DNA of 8,316 nt from Burkholderiaceae bacterium (GTDB taxonomy: Bacteria > Pseudomonadota > Gammaproteobacteria > Burkholderiales > Burkholderiaceae), in contig CANCQD010000100.1 of assembly GCA_947380285.1 (NCBI GenBank), positions 1 to 8,316 on the forward strand, given 5' to 3'. The notes under the pieces are model-generated. The model searched no databases, was not told where the DNA came from, and saw only the letters and a program-made list of their open reading frames with translations. The number at the start of each line of letters is the position of its first letter. Positions within the stretch are counted from its first letter, which is position 1. Made by a program: the position numbers and the translations under genes. This document shows positions 1-6,719 of this stretch, one piece after another.

Positions 1-541
1 TATTGTGTCCAGCACCGCCTCATCGCTACCCATCATTGGCTTAGGCATGGTGGAGAGCGCCCTGAAACAGCGTCGTCACAAACCTATGGTCATGATTGAT
101 TTAGCGGTTCCACGGGATTTTGAGCCAGAGATCTCCAGATTAGATGACATCTACCTGTATACCGTCGATGATTTAGGAGTCATGATTCAGACTGGCGCCA
201 GCTTACGTCAAGCGGCTGTTAGTCAAGCTGAAGCGATCATTGAAGACCGCGTTGGTAACTTTATGCATTGGATGCAGGGTCGTAAAGCGGTTCCGCTCAT
301 TCAAGATATTCAGCAACAAGGTGAGCGATTGCGTCAACTCGAACTCGAGCGCGCAATGAAACGCTTAATGCGCGGCGAGGATCCACAAGAAGTTCTCAAT
401 GCAATGGCCCAGGGCCTAACCAATAAATTTTTACATGGTTCACTCCATGCATTACAACACTCTAATGGCGCTGAGCGTGACGCCCTGATCAAGTTGTTAC
501 CTAAATTATTCGCCTCGCATTCCAAACCAGAAGACCATTAG
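1..541 (+). CDS. hemA: Glutamyl-tRNA reductase, C-terminal part (5' end outside window)
   Basis: Glutamyl-tRNA reductase reduces tRNA-bound glutamate to glutamate-1-semialdehyde with NADPH, the first step of C5-pathway haem synthesis in the cytoplasm. About 179 codons are visible (first full codon at position 2); the family is about 420 residues, so the catalytic N-terminal domain lies upstream. The visible part begins in the end of the NADPH-binding domain (IVSSTAS, then PIIG), continues with the conserved stretch [14 protein letters not shown] and LYTVDDL, and ends in the helical dimerisation domain (roughly the last 110 residues, with the typical RKAVPLI entry and many Arg/Glu/Leu). GTG at position 5 is an internal valine, not a start, because the reading frame is open back to the window edge and the family motif spans it. 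The TAG stop directly abuts the prfA ATG. Confidence 0.95.
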   Translation, partial: IVSSTASSLPIIGLGMVESALKQRRHKPMVMIDLAVPRDFEPEISRLDDIYLYTVDDLGVMIQTGASLRQAAVSQAEAIIEDRVGNFMHWMQGRKAVPLIQDIQQQGERLRQLELERAMKRLMRGEDPQEVLNAMAQGLTNKFLHGSLHALQHSNGAERDALIKLLPKLFASHSKPEDH

Positions 542-1621
542 ATGAAGCCCAGCATGCGGGCTAAGCTAGACCACCTAGACACGCGCTTAGCCGAACTTAA
601 TTCCTTATTAACCTCTGAAGAGGCAACCAAAGATATGGATGCCTATCGGAAGCTCACGCGTGAACATTCTGATATTGCTAAGGTAGTTGAGCAATTTGGC
701 TTTTACAAGCAAGCAGAGGCAGATGCCCAAGCAGCAGAAGACATGCGCAAAGATCCTGAAATGAAAGATTTTGCCGACGATGAACAAAAGCAGGCTTTAG
801 CAACGATGGAAGAGCTAGAAGGAGTACTACAAAAACTTCTGCTCCCTAAGGATGAGAATGATGAGCGTAATGTCTTCTTAGAAATTCGTGCAGGTACTGG
901 TGGTGACGAGAGCGCCCTTTTTGCTAGTGATCTCCTGCGCATGTACACACGCTTTGCCGAACGCCAAGGCTGGAAAGTAGAAATGGTGAGTGCCGCTGAA
1001 TCAGATTTAGGCGGATACAAAGAAGTAGTCTTGCGACTTGTAGGTCAGTCGGTTTACTCCCGCCTTAAGTTTGAATCTGGCGGTCATCGCGTCCAACGCG
1101 TTCCACAAACAGAGACACAAGGTCGTATCCATACTTCTGCTTGCACTGTAGCTGTAATGCCAGAAGCAGATGAGCTTGAAGCAGTCAAAATTAATCCCGC
1201 AGAATTACGCATCGATACCTTCCGCGCTTCTGGTGCCGGAGGTCAGCATATTAATAAAACCGATTCTGCGGTGCGTATTACCCACTTACCCACCGGTACT
1301 GTTGTTGAATGCCAAGATGATCGCAGCCAGCACCGCAACCGAGAACAAGCCATGAAGGTTTTGGTTTCTCGCATTATGGATGCACGCGAACGCGAGAAGC
1401 ATCAGCTCGAAGCCCAGACCAGGAAGTCCCTGGTTGGTTCTGGCGATCGCAGTGATCGTATTCGCACCTATAACTTCCCTCAAGGTCGTATTACCGACCA
1501 CCGCATCAACCTAACGCTTTATAAAATTGATGCCATGATGGATGGCGATATTGATGATCTATGCAATGCGCTTGCCTCCGAGCATCAGGCAGAGCTCCTT
1601 GCGGCTCTTGGCGATAACTAA
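542..1621 (+). CDS. prfA: Peptide chain release factor 1 (RF1)
   Basis: RF1 reads UAA and UAG in the ribosomal A site and triggers hydrolysis of peptidyl-tRNA. The 359 residues match the usual 360. The catalytic GGQ is at residues 233-235 inside [16 protein letters not shown]. The stop-codon-reading tripeptide of the PxT type is P188-Q189-T190, within [16 protein letters not shown]; this PxT form, rather than the SPF of RF2, identifies RF1. The conserved C-terminal block [18 protein letters not shown] is at 299-316. The N-terminal 100 residues are the charged helical domain 1. The ATG follows the hemA stop without a base between; a weak AGAAG (529-533) lies 8 bases upstream, inside hemA, so translation is probably coupled to hemA. 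Gln235 is the expected substrate of PrmC, encoded next. The middle residue Q189 differs from the E. coli PAT, a position that tolerates change. Confidence 0.98.
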   Translation: MKPSMRAKLDHLDTRLAELNSLLTSEEATKDMDAYRKLTREHSDIAKVVEQFGFYKQAEADAQAAEDMRKDPEMKDFADDEQKQALATMEELEGVLQKLLLPKDENDERNVFLEIRAGTGGDESALFASDLLRMYTRFAERQGWKVEMVSAAESDLGGYKEVVLRLVGQSVYSRLKFESGGHRVQRVPQTETQGRIHTSACTVAVMPEADELEAVKINPAELRIDTFRASGAGGQHINKTDSAVRITHLPTGTVVECQDDRSQHRNREQAMKVLVSRIMDAREREKHQLEAQTRKSLVGSGDRSDRIRTYNFPQGRITDHRINLTLYKIDAMMDGDIDDLCNALASEHQAELLAALGDN

Positions 1622-1647
1622 GTCCCAACTAGGCGATAACCAAAACT

Positions 1648-2490
1648 GTGAGTGAAGATTTAAGTCTACGCTCTCTATTGAGAGATACAGCCCTTACCCC
1701 CAGTGAGGCAAAAATCCTCATGGCCCATGTTCTGGAAATACATTACCAACTTCCACGTTCCGCCTTACTTTCTCGAGATGATATGTCGCTTCACACAGAA
1801 GCAATGGCATTCTGGAAAGATCTTGAAGCCAGAAGACTTCAAGGGGAGCCGGTTGCCTACCTAGTGGGTAAAAGAGGCTTTCATAACATTGAACTTTATG
1901 TAGCCCTTGGCGTTCTCATACCGCGCCCTGAAACTGAGCTCTTGGTTGAGATCGGTTTGCGCGAAATTCAACGCTTAAATATTCCAGCAAGAATTCTGGA
2001 TCTGGGCACTGGCTCGGGTGCGATTGCTTTGGCGATTGCACATGAAGTGCCAAGCGCACAAATTACCGCCACCGATCAATCCATTGAGGCCTTAGAAATC
2101 GCCAGAACAAATGCCAAGCTATTAAATGTTGCCTCTCGAGTGCAGTTTTTACAGGGAAACTGGTATGAGGCAATCGATGACAGAGCTTCTTTTGACATCA
2201 TCCTTAGTAACCCGCCCTACATAGCCGCCCAAGATTCGCATTTAAGTCAGGGTGACCTGCGCTTTGAACCAATGTCAGCCCTCACCGACCATGCTAGTGG
2301 CCTCACGTGCTTAGAAAACATTATTTTCGGTGCCAAACATCACCTTAATTCAAATGGCTTGTTAGCCGTTGAGCATGGGTTTGATCAATCAGATGCGGTA
2401 GTAGCCCTCATGAAGATAGCAGGTCTTCACGACATTCAAACGCATTTAGATTTAGGCGGCCATTACCGTGTCGCCTCAGGTAGAAAATAG
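1648..2490 (+). CDS. prmC: Release factor glutamine methyltransferase PrmC (HemK)
   Basis: PrmC transfers a methyl group from S-adenosylmethionine to the side-chain amide of the glutamine in the GGQ motif of RF1 and RF2, raising termination efficiency. The 280 residues match the family (E. coli 277). An N-terminal helical release-factor-binding domain (about 1-85) is followed by PRPETELLVE just before the Rossmann fold, the SAM-binding motif DLGTGSG at 118-124, and the catalytic NPPY at 188-191, which binds the glutamine amide. The start is GTG: the frame upstream is closed by TAG at 1630-1632 and no ATG lies between, while the first internal ATG would cut into the N-terminal domain. Only a poor AGG lies upstream, 14 bases away, so initiation may rely on ribosomes coming from prfA, 26 bases upstream. 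It converges with the glycosyltransferase gene, 15 bases between the stops. Confidence 0.96.
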   Translation: MSEDLSLRSLLRDTALTPSEAKILMAHVLEIHYQLPRSALLSRDDMSLHTEAMAFWKDLEARRLQGEPVAYLVGKRGFHNIELYVALGVLIPRPETELLVEIGLREIQRLNIPARILDLGTGSGAIALAIAHEVPSAQITATDQSIEALEIARTNAKLLNVASRVQFLQGNWYEAIDDRASFDIILSNPPYIAAQDSHLSQGDLRFEPMSALTDHASGLTCLENIIFGAKHHLNSNGLLAVEHGFDQSDAVVALMKIAGLHDIQTHLDLGGHYRVASGRK

Positions 2491-2511
2491 AGCGTGAACG
2501 ATGTTCTATTT
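2485..2511. terminator. Small inverted repeat holding both convergent stop codons
   Basis: AAATAGA (2485-2491) and TCTATTT (2505-2511) form a perfect 7-base inverted repeat with a 13-base loop. The left arm contains the prmC TAG, and the right arm contains the minus-strand stop codon of the glycosyltransferase gene. There is no good T-tract on the plus strand; the minus strand reads TCTATTTTCT, slightly better. It may act as a weak bidirectional terminator, but the stem has only one G-C pair, so chance or a purely weak effect is likely. Confidence 0.3.
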
Positions 2512-3255
2512 CATTATCGCAGGGGATAACATGATCTCTAAAAGCTCTTCTTTATTTAATGCAGTTACACAGGCGTACTGGAATGGTCGATTGCGTCGAG
2601 CCTCCAGGTCCGCATAGTGCTTATCGCATAGTCGTTGGGCATACATGCCCCATACCCCATCGAATTTGCCTTGCGATGCATGTAACACTGGAATATCAGT
2701 GGCTACGCCAAGGCGGAATCCAGCCTTATAGACCGAAAAAGAAAAGTCTATGTCGTAGCAATGAAACCCATCAAAACTTTTTTCATCAAAGCGAACTTTG
2801 TTGACCACGTCTTTTTTAAAAGCCATGAATAAGCCATCAACAGCCTGGATATTTGGAACAACGGGTAAAGGAGCTCCAAATATAAGAACGCGATAAGGCT
2901 CGCCTTCTGAATTAATCTCAGCAACTTGGCCGAAGCTATTTGGCGGCCCGGCCTGTGCCCAAGCTGGGCCAATTAATTTTGTAGTACCTGCTAACCCAAT
3001 AAAGTCATATGCACTCAGATGGCTCTTAATTTTAGAAAGCCACATGGACGGCTGCAAAAATTCTATGTCATCATGCGACAAAACAATAATGTCACCTTTT
3101 GCTTGATTGAGACCCCTGTTATAGGCTTCCGCCAATGAACGCGCATCTTGAATAAGAATGATTTCATGCGGCTCCTCGCCAAGCATATTCGAGTACTGAC
3201 GCACAGTCTCATCTGCCTTGGTTTGATCAATACTACAAAATATGACTGAAATCAT
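2506..3255 (-). CDS. Glycosyltransferase, family-2-like (GT-A fold)
   Basis: This probably transfers a sugar from a nucleotide-sugar donor to a surface glycan (LPS, O-antigen, capsule or a glycoprotein); donor and acceptor cannot be read from the sequence. The 249 residues start with a beta strand, MISVIFCSID, then SLAEAYNRGLNQAKGDIIVLSHDD (39-63), the usual GT-A pattern in which a bound nucleotide-sugar and metal are held by the acidic pair D62-D63. AVDGLFMAF (138-146) and FDGFHCYDIDFSF (161-173) follow, the latter the conserved acceptor/catalytic region of the DUF-type 'glycosyltransferase like family' (Pfam Glyco_tranf_2_5), then HASQGKFD (192-199). No signal peptide or membrane segment is seen, so it is cytoplasmic. 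The start is the first Met at the expected beta strand; no clear Shine-Dalgarno sequence precedes it. It diverges from the methyltransferase gene, and similar modules are found together in Burkholderiales, from general knowledge, so they may share a pathway. Confidence 0.82.
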   Translation of the reverse strand: MISVIFCSIDQTKADETVRQYSNMLGEEPHEIILIQDARSLAEAYNRGLNQAKGDIIVLSHDDIEFLQPSMWLSKIKSHLSAYDFIGLAGTTKLIGPAWAQAGPPNSFGQVAEINSEGEPYRVLIFGAPLPVVPNIQAVDGLFMAFKKDVVNKVRFDEKSFDGFHCYDIDFSFSVYKAGFRLGVATDIPVLHASQGKFDGVWGMYAQRLCDKHYADLEARRNRPFQYACVTALNKEELLEIMLSPAIMK

Positions 3256-3289
3256 TGAGTGGCGCCCGCCCAGAAGTTTTACTAAATAA

Positions 3290-3295
3290 ATTATA
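3290..3295 (-). promoter_or_regulatory. Candidate -10 box for the glycosyltransferase gene
   Basis: The minus strand reads a perfect TATAAT here, 34 bases before the ATG, which would give a leader of about 28 bases. No recognisable -35 hexamer lies 16-18 bases further upstream, and the spacer is AT-rich, so a chance match is possible. Confidence 0.35.
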
Positions 3296-3331
3296 GCTAT
3301 TTACCAATAAAACATATTTTTGGTATCTTTA

Positions 3332-3370
3332 AATGGTGAATACTGAATTTTTCAGTATTTTTAAACCATT
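3332..3370. repeat. Two-tier inverted repeat in the divergent spacer
   Basis: AATACTGAA (3339-3347) and TTCAGTATT (3351-3359) are perfect 9-base arms around TTT. Outside them, AATGGT (3332-3337) pairs with ACCATT (3365-3370) after an asymmetric gap of 1 and 5 bases. It lies between the two divergent genes, about 77 bases from the glycosyltransferase start and 181 from the methyltransferase start. It could be an operator for a dimeric regulator, a transcript hairpin, or a relic of an older gene end. A run of Ts follows on the plus strand, but the stem is AT-rich and there is no gene upstream on that strand to terminate. Confidence 0.55.
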
Positions 3371-3490
3371 GTCTATTTATTAATCATACAAAGTATGGCT
3401 GCCTAGAGTTAATACTATGCGCGAAAATTCGTTGTAGACAGAGTAGAATTGATTCCTACACAGCAGCTGCATGGGGGATAGATTAAAAAA

Positions 3491-3496
3491 TATAAT
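3491..3496 (+). promoter_or_regulatory. Candidate -10 box for the methyltransferase gene
   Basis: A perfect TATAAT sits 54 bases before the methyltransferase ATG. The hexamer 17 bases upstream, TGCATG, is a poor match to TTGACA, so a promoter here would be weak or activator-dependent. The spacer is AT-rich, which makes chance matches common. Confidence 0.35.
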
Positions 3497-3550
3497 CTCG
3501 CTTGAACCTTTGCCTGATAGCTATCGAAAAATTAAAAAGCGCGAACGAAA

Positions 3551-4219
3551 ATGCAACAAACTCCAATACACGAACAACATAATCCTGAGTTATTAAGCCT
3601 CATTCCAACTCACTCAAAAAATATTATTGAGATTGGCTGTAGTTCTGGTGCATTAGCCAGAGAATTTAAAAAAAATTCAGTCGAATGTCATTGGCTGGGC
3701 ATTGAAATAGATTCGATGTATGCCGATCTGGCTAAGCGGTATTGCGATAAGACTATCGTGTTAGATATTGACAGTGCGCCTGAAAATTTTTGGGAAGAAA
3801 CTAAAAATACAGATTGCTGGATATTTGGAGATGTCTTGGAGCACCTAAAAGATCCATGGGCAATTCTTAAATTGGTTAGGGCTAATATATCCAATACAGG
3901 CTCAGTAGTCGCCTGTATCCCCAATGCGCAGCATTGGACTTTGCAGGCAAAATTAAGTATTGGTGATTTTCGTTACGAGGCAAGTGGACTTTTAGATAGA
4001 ACTCATTTGAGGTGGTTTACCCGGCAGACAATAATTGAGCTGTTTGATCAGGCAGGGTTCCAAATTGAGGCAGGTATGCCACGCATTTTTAACGAACCGG
4101 GTCGAGAGCATTTTTTACCAATTATTGAGCAGATGGCAAAGGCTGCCGGCGCAGATCCTCAGATGGCAGTAAATGACTCCTTGCCTTTTCAGTATGTTAT
4201 CCGTGCTGTTCCTAAATAA
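3551..4219 (+). CDS. Class I SAM-dependent methyltransferase
   Basis: This 222-residue protein has a complete Rossmann-type methyltransferase domain and probably methylates a sugar, lipid or other small acceptor; the substrate is not readable. Motif I is IEIGCSSGALA (26-36, E27-I-G-C-S-S-G), the acidic residue after strand beta-2 is in GIEID (50-54), and FGDVLEHLKDPW (92-103) and LLDRTHLRWFT (148-158) match the Methyltransf_23-like group common in glycan and quinone-type enzymes. VVACIPNAQHW follows strand beta-4. There is no signal peptide or membrane segment. The start is the first ATG that leaves the N-terminal NPELLSLIP segment intact; no clear Shine-Dalgarno sequence precedes it. From memory, Burkholderiales relatives often carry this module at the head of longer proteins that continue into glycosyltransferase domains; here the protein ends right after the module (VIRAVPK), so it is either a stand-alone version or the surviving part of a fusion. 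Confidence 0.86.
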   Translation: MQQTPIHEQHNPELLSLIPTHSKNIIEIGCSSGALAREFKKNSVECHWLGIEIDSMYADLAKRYCDKTIVLDIDSAPENFWEETKNTDCWIFGDVLEHLKDPWAILKLVRANISNTGSVVACIPNAQHWTLQAKLSIGDFRYEASGLLDRTHLRWFTRQTIIELFDQAGFQIEAGMPRIFNEPGREHFLPIIEQMAKAAGADPQMAVNDSLPFQYVIRAVPK

Positions 4220-4281
4220 TTGAAAATTAGGCAGATCAAGATAGACTGCCCACCTTCTTCGATTCACAAGGGCCGCCAGGG

Positions 4282-4336
4282 GGTTAAAAATTAGAAATTA
4301 CCTTTTTTCCTATTAAGTCTTAAAATCTAATTAACC
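4282..4336. repeat. Inverted repeat upstream of grxD
   Basis: GGTTAA and TTAGA (4282-4295, with three extra As between) pair with TCTAATTAACC (4326-4336), giving 11 pairs with a 3-base bulge and a 30-base loop containing a pyrimidine run. It lies in the 175-base spacer between the methyltransferase and grxD. It could mark the end of the methyltransferase transcript or structure the grxD leader; AT-richness makes a chance origin possible. Otherwise the spacer shows no gene. Confidence 0.35.
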
Positions 4337-4368
4337 TTTATCAAACTGTCTTTGCAATAAGACTGCCG

Positions 4369-4388
4369 TAGTAGAAACTTAGTAGAAA
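4369..4388 (+). repeat. Tandem TAGTAGAAA direct repeat before grxD
   Basis: TAGTAGAAA occurs at 4369-4377 and again at 4380-4388, an 11-base period (one helical turn), ending 6 bases before the grxD ATG. It might be a regulator half-site pair or a local duplication, and the second copy supplies the only purine-rich stretch where a ribosome could bind (AGAAAGA). Confidence 0.5.
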
Positions 4389-4394
4389 GAATAT

Positions 4395-4703
4395 ATGGAC
4401 ACTCAAGCTCAAATTAAAGAAATCGTTACTAGCCATCCAGTGGTATTGTTTATGAAGGGAACTGCACAGTTTCCACAATGCGGCTTTTCAGGCAATGCTG
4501 TCAATATCTTGCGCGCTAGTGGCGTTGAAAAACTTCATACCGTAAACGTCTTAGAAGACGCTGGAATTCGCCAAGGCATAAAAGAATATGCCAATTGGCC
4601 AACGATTCCCCAGCTTTATATCAATGGTGAATTTGTTGGTGGCTCAGACATCATGACTGAAATGTTTCAGTCTGGCGAACTTCAAAAACTAGTTAAAGCT
4701 TAA
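4395..4703 (+). CDS. grxD: Monothiol glutaredoxin, Grx4 type
   Basis: Grx4-type glutaredoxins bind a [2Fe-2S] cluster as a glutathione-ligated homodimer or together with BolA proteins and pass it to target apoproteins; they act in the cytoplasm. The 102 residues form one thioredoxin-fold domain. The active site is the monothiol C29-G-F-S32, preceded by [10 protein letters not shown] with K21, the usual glutathione-binding lysine. WPTIPQLYI (68-76) has the cis-proline P72, and GGSDI (82-86) completes the glutathione pocket. Length matches the family (about 100-115). Ribosome binding is weak (AGAAAGA, just upstream). rmuC follows after 29 bases, so the two are probably co-transcribed. In other betaproteobacteria, as I recall, grxD follows prmC directly; here the glycosyltransferase and methyltransferase genes lie in between, so grxD probably needs its own promoter. 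Confidence 0.96.
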   Translation: MDTQAQIKEIVTSHPVVLFMKGTAQFPQCGFSGNAVNILRASGVEKLHTVNVLEDAGIRQGIKEYANWPTIPQLYINGEFVGGSDIMTEMFQSGELQKLVKA

Positions 4704-4732
4704 GCAAATTTTTTGTTGCGACTTTTGATGCG

Positions 4733-6007
4733 ATGACTTTTGATTTAGGCTCTCTTCTACTATTCGGCCTGCCATTTGGAGTTTGTGCAGGCCTTTTAGT
4801 TTATGCACTAAACCTACGCTCAACCCTTGCTCTTGTTGAGCTGCAAGCCCAAACAGAACTTGCCCTAGCACTTAGTTTGCGCACTGAACGTGACCAGGCT
4901 TTACAAAATGCGATCCGCCTAGAGGCAGAGTTAGATTCTGAGCGTAAGCAAGGTTTAGGAAGAATTGAATCGCTCAATGAAGCTAAAGAAGCACTTACAA
5001 ATCAATTTAAAAATTTAGCCAATGAGATCTTAGAAGATAAATCCAAGCGCTTTACTGAACAAAATACGGCTAACTTAGATGCCCTATTAAAACCTTTACA
5101 AACTAAGCTCACTGAATTTAAAGAGCAAGTCAGCACTTCATACGGCAATGAAGCCCGTGAACGTCATGCCCTGAAAAGTGAAATCGAACGTTTAGCCAAT
5201 CTTAATCTGCGTATGTCTGACGAGACGCGCTCGCTAACGCAAGCCCTCAAGGGTGACTCTAAAGTTCAAGGCAATTGGGGTGAATTGGTGCTGGAATCTA
5301 TTTTGGAATCCTCTGGCCTGCGTAAGGGTGAGGAATACCTTGTACAAGATAGTCACACCCAAACGGATGGCTCACGGCTGCAGCCTGACGTAGTGATTAA
5401 GCTCCCAGAAGGCAGAAGCCTTGTAGTCGATAGCAAAGTGTCGATTACTGCCTATGCAAGACATGCTGAAACCACAGATCCCGCAACTGCTGAGCAAGAG
5501 TTGGCTGCACATATTCAGTCTCTTCGTCAACATATCCAGGGTCTTTCCGGAAAAAACTATAGCTCTCTCTATGGCGTAGGATCAGTAGACTTTGTTTTGA
5601 TGTTTGTGCCGATTGAGCCGGCATTCTTACTCGCATTAAAGACTGCACCAAATCTGTATCAAGAAGCTCTAGCAAAAAATATTGTGTTGGTTTGCCCAAG
5701 CACCTTAATGGCAACACTACGAACTGTTGCCCACCTCTGGCGGCAAGATCATCAAAATCGCAATGCATTAGAGATCGCAAAACAATGTGGCAACCTCTAC
5801 GATAAGTTTGTTGGTTTTGTAGATGATTTAGAAAAACTTGGTCAACGTCTAGACCAAGCACAAACTAGCTATCACGATGCCTTCAATAAACTAAAAACCG
5901 GCAAAGGCAATCTCATCCGCTCCGCTGAAAAGGTACGTGAATTAGGCGTTAAACCCAGTAAGAATCTAGCTTCTCCATTGATTGAGTCTTCTTCTGACTT
6001 TGAATAG
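4733..6007 (+). CDS. rmuC: RmuC family recombination-limiting protein
   Basis: RmuC lowers the rate of rearrangement at inverted repeats in E. coli and carries a nuclease-like core; its precise reaction is unsettled. The 424 residues begin with one membrane helix (about 6-27), so the protein is anchored in the inner membrane with a cytoplasmic body. A coiled coil covers about 30-170, then the RmuC domain (about 175-375). This shows GNWGE (180-184), a P218-D219 followed 14 residues later by D233-S-K235, which fits the PD-(D/E)XK nuclease pattern, then VDFVLMFVPIEPAF (285-298) and NIVLVCPSTLMATLRTV (316-332). No Shine-Dalgarno sequence is evident before the ATG, and no upstream in-frame start exists after grxD. 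It ends at a strong terminator and converges with the phasin gene. Confidence 0.95.
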   Translation: MTFDLGSLLLFGLPFGVCAGLLVYALNLRSTLALVELQAQTELALALSLRTERDQALQNAIRLEAELDSERKQGLGRIESLNEAKEALTNQFKNLANEILEDKSKRFTEQNTANLDALLKPLQTKLTEFKEQVSTSYGNEARERHALKSEIERLANLNLRMSDETRSLTQALKGDSKVQGNWGELVLESILESSGLRKGEEYLVQDSHTQTDGSRLQPDVVIKLPEGRSLVVDSKVSITAYARHAETTDPATAEQELAAHIQSLRQHIQGLSGKNYSSLYGVGSVDFVLMFVPIEPAFLLALKTAPNLYQEALAKNIVLVCPSTLMATLRTVAHLWRQDHQNRNALEIAKQCGNLYDKFVGFVDDLEKLGQRLDQAQTSYHDAFNKLKTGKGNLIRSAEKVRELGVKPSKNLASPLIESSSDFE

Positions 6008-6049
6008 TAAATCATCGACACGTAAGAAGACTTTAAAATCCATTCAAAC

Positions 6050-6085
6050 AAAAACCCCGCCTAGTTTGCACTAAGCGGGGTTTTT
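6050..6085. terminator. Bidirectional rho-independent terminator between rmuC and the phasin gene
   Basis: AAAAACCCCGC (6050-6060) pairs with GCGGGGTTTTT (6075-6085). The stem continues after one mismatch with TAG/CTA (6062-6064 and 6071-6073), leaving a 6-base loop. The GC-rich core is flanked by As on one side and Ts on the other, so it works on both strands. It lies 42 bases after the rmuC stop and 43 bases beyond the phasin stop, which suits two convergent transcripts. Confidence 0.93.
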
Positions 6086-6128
6086 ATTTAAGACCTACTA
6101 CTAGATCTAACTCTTAGTCAGCTACAAA

Positions 6129-6713
6129 TTAAGCTGCCTTACGGCTACGTGATGCAGGTGTAGCAGCTTTCTTAACTTGAGCAATTTGACCTTGTACAGT
6201 TTCGATTGCTTGATCAGCAGTCTTTTCTGCAGTAGCAAAAGCTTCTTTGCTAGCAGCGCGGAACTGCTCAAAACCCTGCAATGCACTACCGTATACAGTT
6301 TTGAATGAAGACAAGAAAGCATCAGAACCTGCTGGTGCATTAGCAGTAACGGTATTGATCCAATCTTGGAAACCGTCTTGCAACTGGTCAATACTTGCAT
6401 CAACTACATTTGCAAATTCTTTATTGCTATCACGCAATACTTTGCTTACTTTCTTTTGGTAAGCAACAGCTTGATTACCAGCAGATTGCAAAGTTTCAGC
6501 ATTTAACAACTCAGTAACTTGCTTTGGGTCCTTAGCTGTCAACACCTGTTGAATGCTGTCTTGAGCATTAACCAATACATCTTTAGATGCAGCGTAGTTC
6601 AACTCAGCCAATTTTTGAGCATTTTCCAAAGCGGCTTCGCTCAAGGAAAATGAAGCCTCGAGGCCTTTGCTGTTAATTTGGGACAATTTAGCGGTGATTT
6701 GGTCTTGGTTCAT
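6129..6713 (-). CDS. phaP: Phasin (polyhydroxyalkanoate granule-associated protein)
   Basis: Phasins coat the surface of polyhydroxyalkanoate storage granules, limiting coalescence and regulating granule size; they are cytoplasmic. This 194-residue protein (counting from the start chosen) is an almost uninterrupted amphipathic helix rich in Ala, Gln, Ser and Glu, with no Cys, as in the family. The core SFSLSEAALENAQKLAELN and the mid-region SKVLRDSNKEFANVV, then FKTVYGSALQGFEQF, match the Phasin_2 pattern. The C-terminus is a short basic tail (VKKAATPASRSRKAA), which may touch DNA or the granule. The start is placed at the second Met: an ATG four codons upstream (6723-6725) is overlapped by GGAG, a good ribosome binding site 6 bases before the ATG at 6711-6713. 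It is divergent from the transporter gene. The assignment as PhaP rests on family resemblance; a remote helical granule protein of other type is less likely. Confidence 0.88.
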   Translation of the reverse strand: MNQDQITAKLSQINSKGLEASFSLSEAALENAQKLAELNYAASKDVLVNAQDSIQQVLTAKDPKQVTELLNAETLQSAGNQAVAYQKKVSKVLRDSNKEFANVVDASIDQLQDGFQDWINTVTANAPAGSDAFLSSFKTVYGSALQGFEQFRAASKEAFATAEKTADQAIETVQGQIAQVKKAATPASRSRKAA

Positions 6714-6719
6714 ATATTT

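Noticed and set aside
703..1020. Minus-strand frame of 105 codons inside prfA
   Set aside because: Serine- and lysine-rich shadow of conserved RF1 codons; no ribosome binding site or motif.
2559..2804. Plus-strand frame antisense to the glycosyltransferase
   Set aside because: No domain pattern, and it overlaps the conserved FDGFHCYDID region of the real gene on the other strand.
4230..4250. GGCAG-N11-CTGCC after the methyltransferase as a terminator
   Set aside because: Only a 5-base stem with a long loop and no T-tract follows.
5445..5861. Minus-strand frame of 138 codons inside rmuC
   Set aside because: It lies antisense to a well-matched RmuC domain, shows no family motif, and is an open frame forced by the opposite coding strand.
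6122..6403. Second minus-strand frame inside the phasin gene
   Set aside because: Leu/Lys-rich out-of-frame translation of the phasin; the other frame has the family pattern and a clear ribosome binding site.
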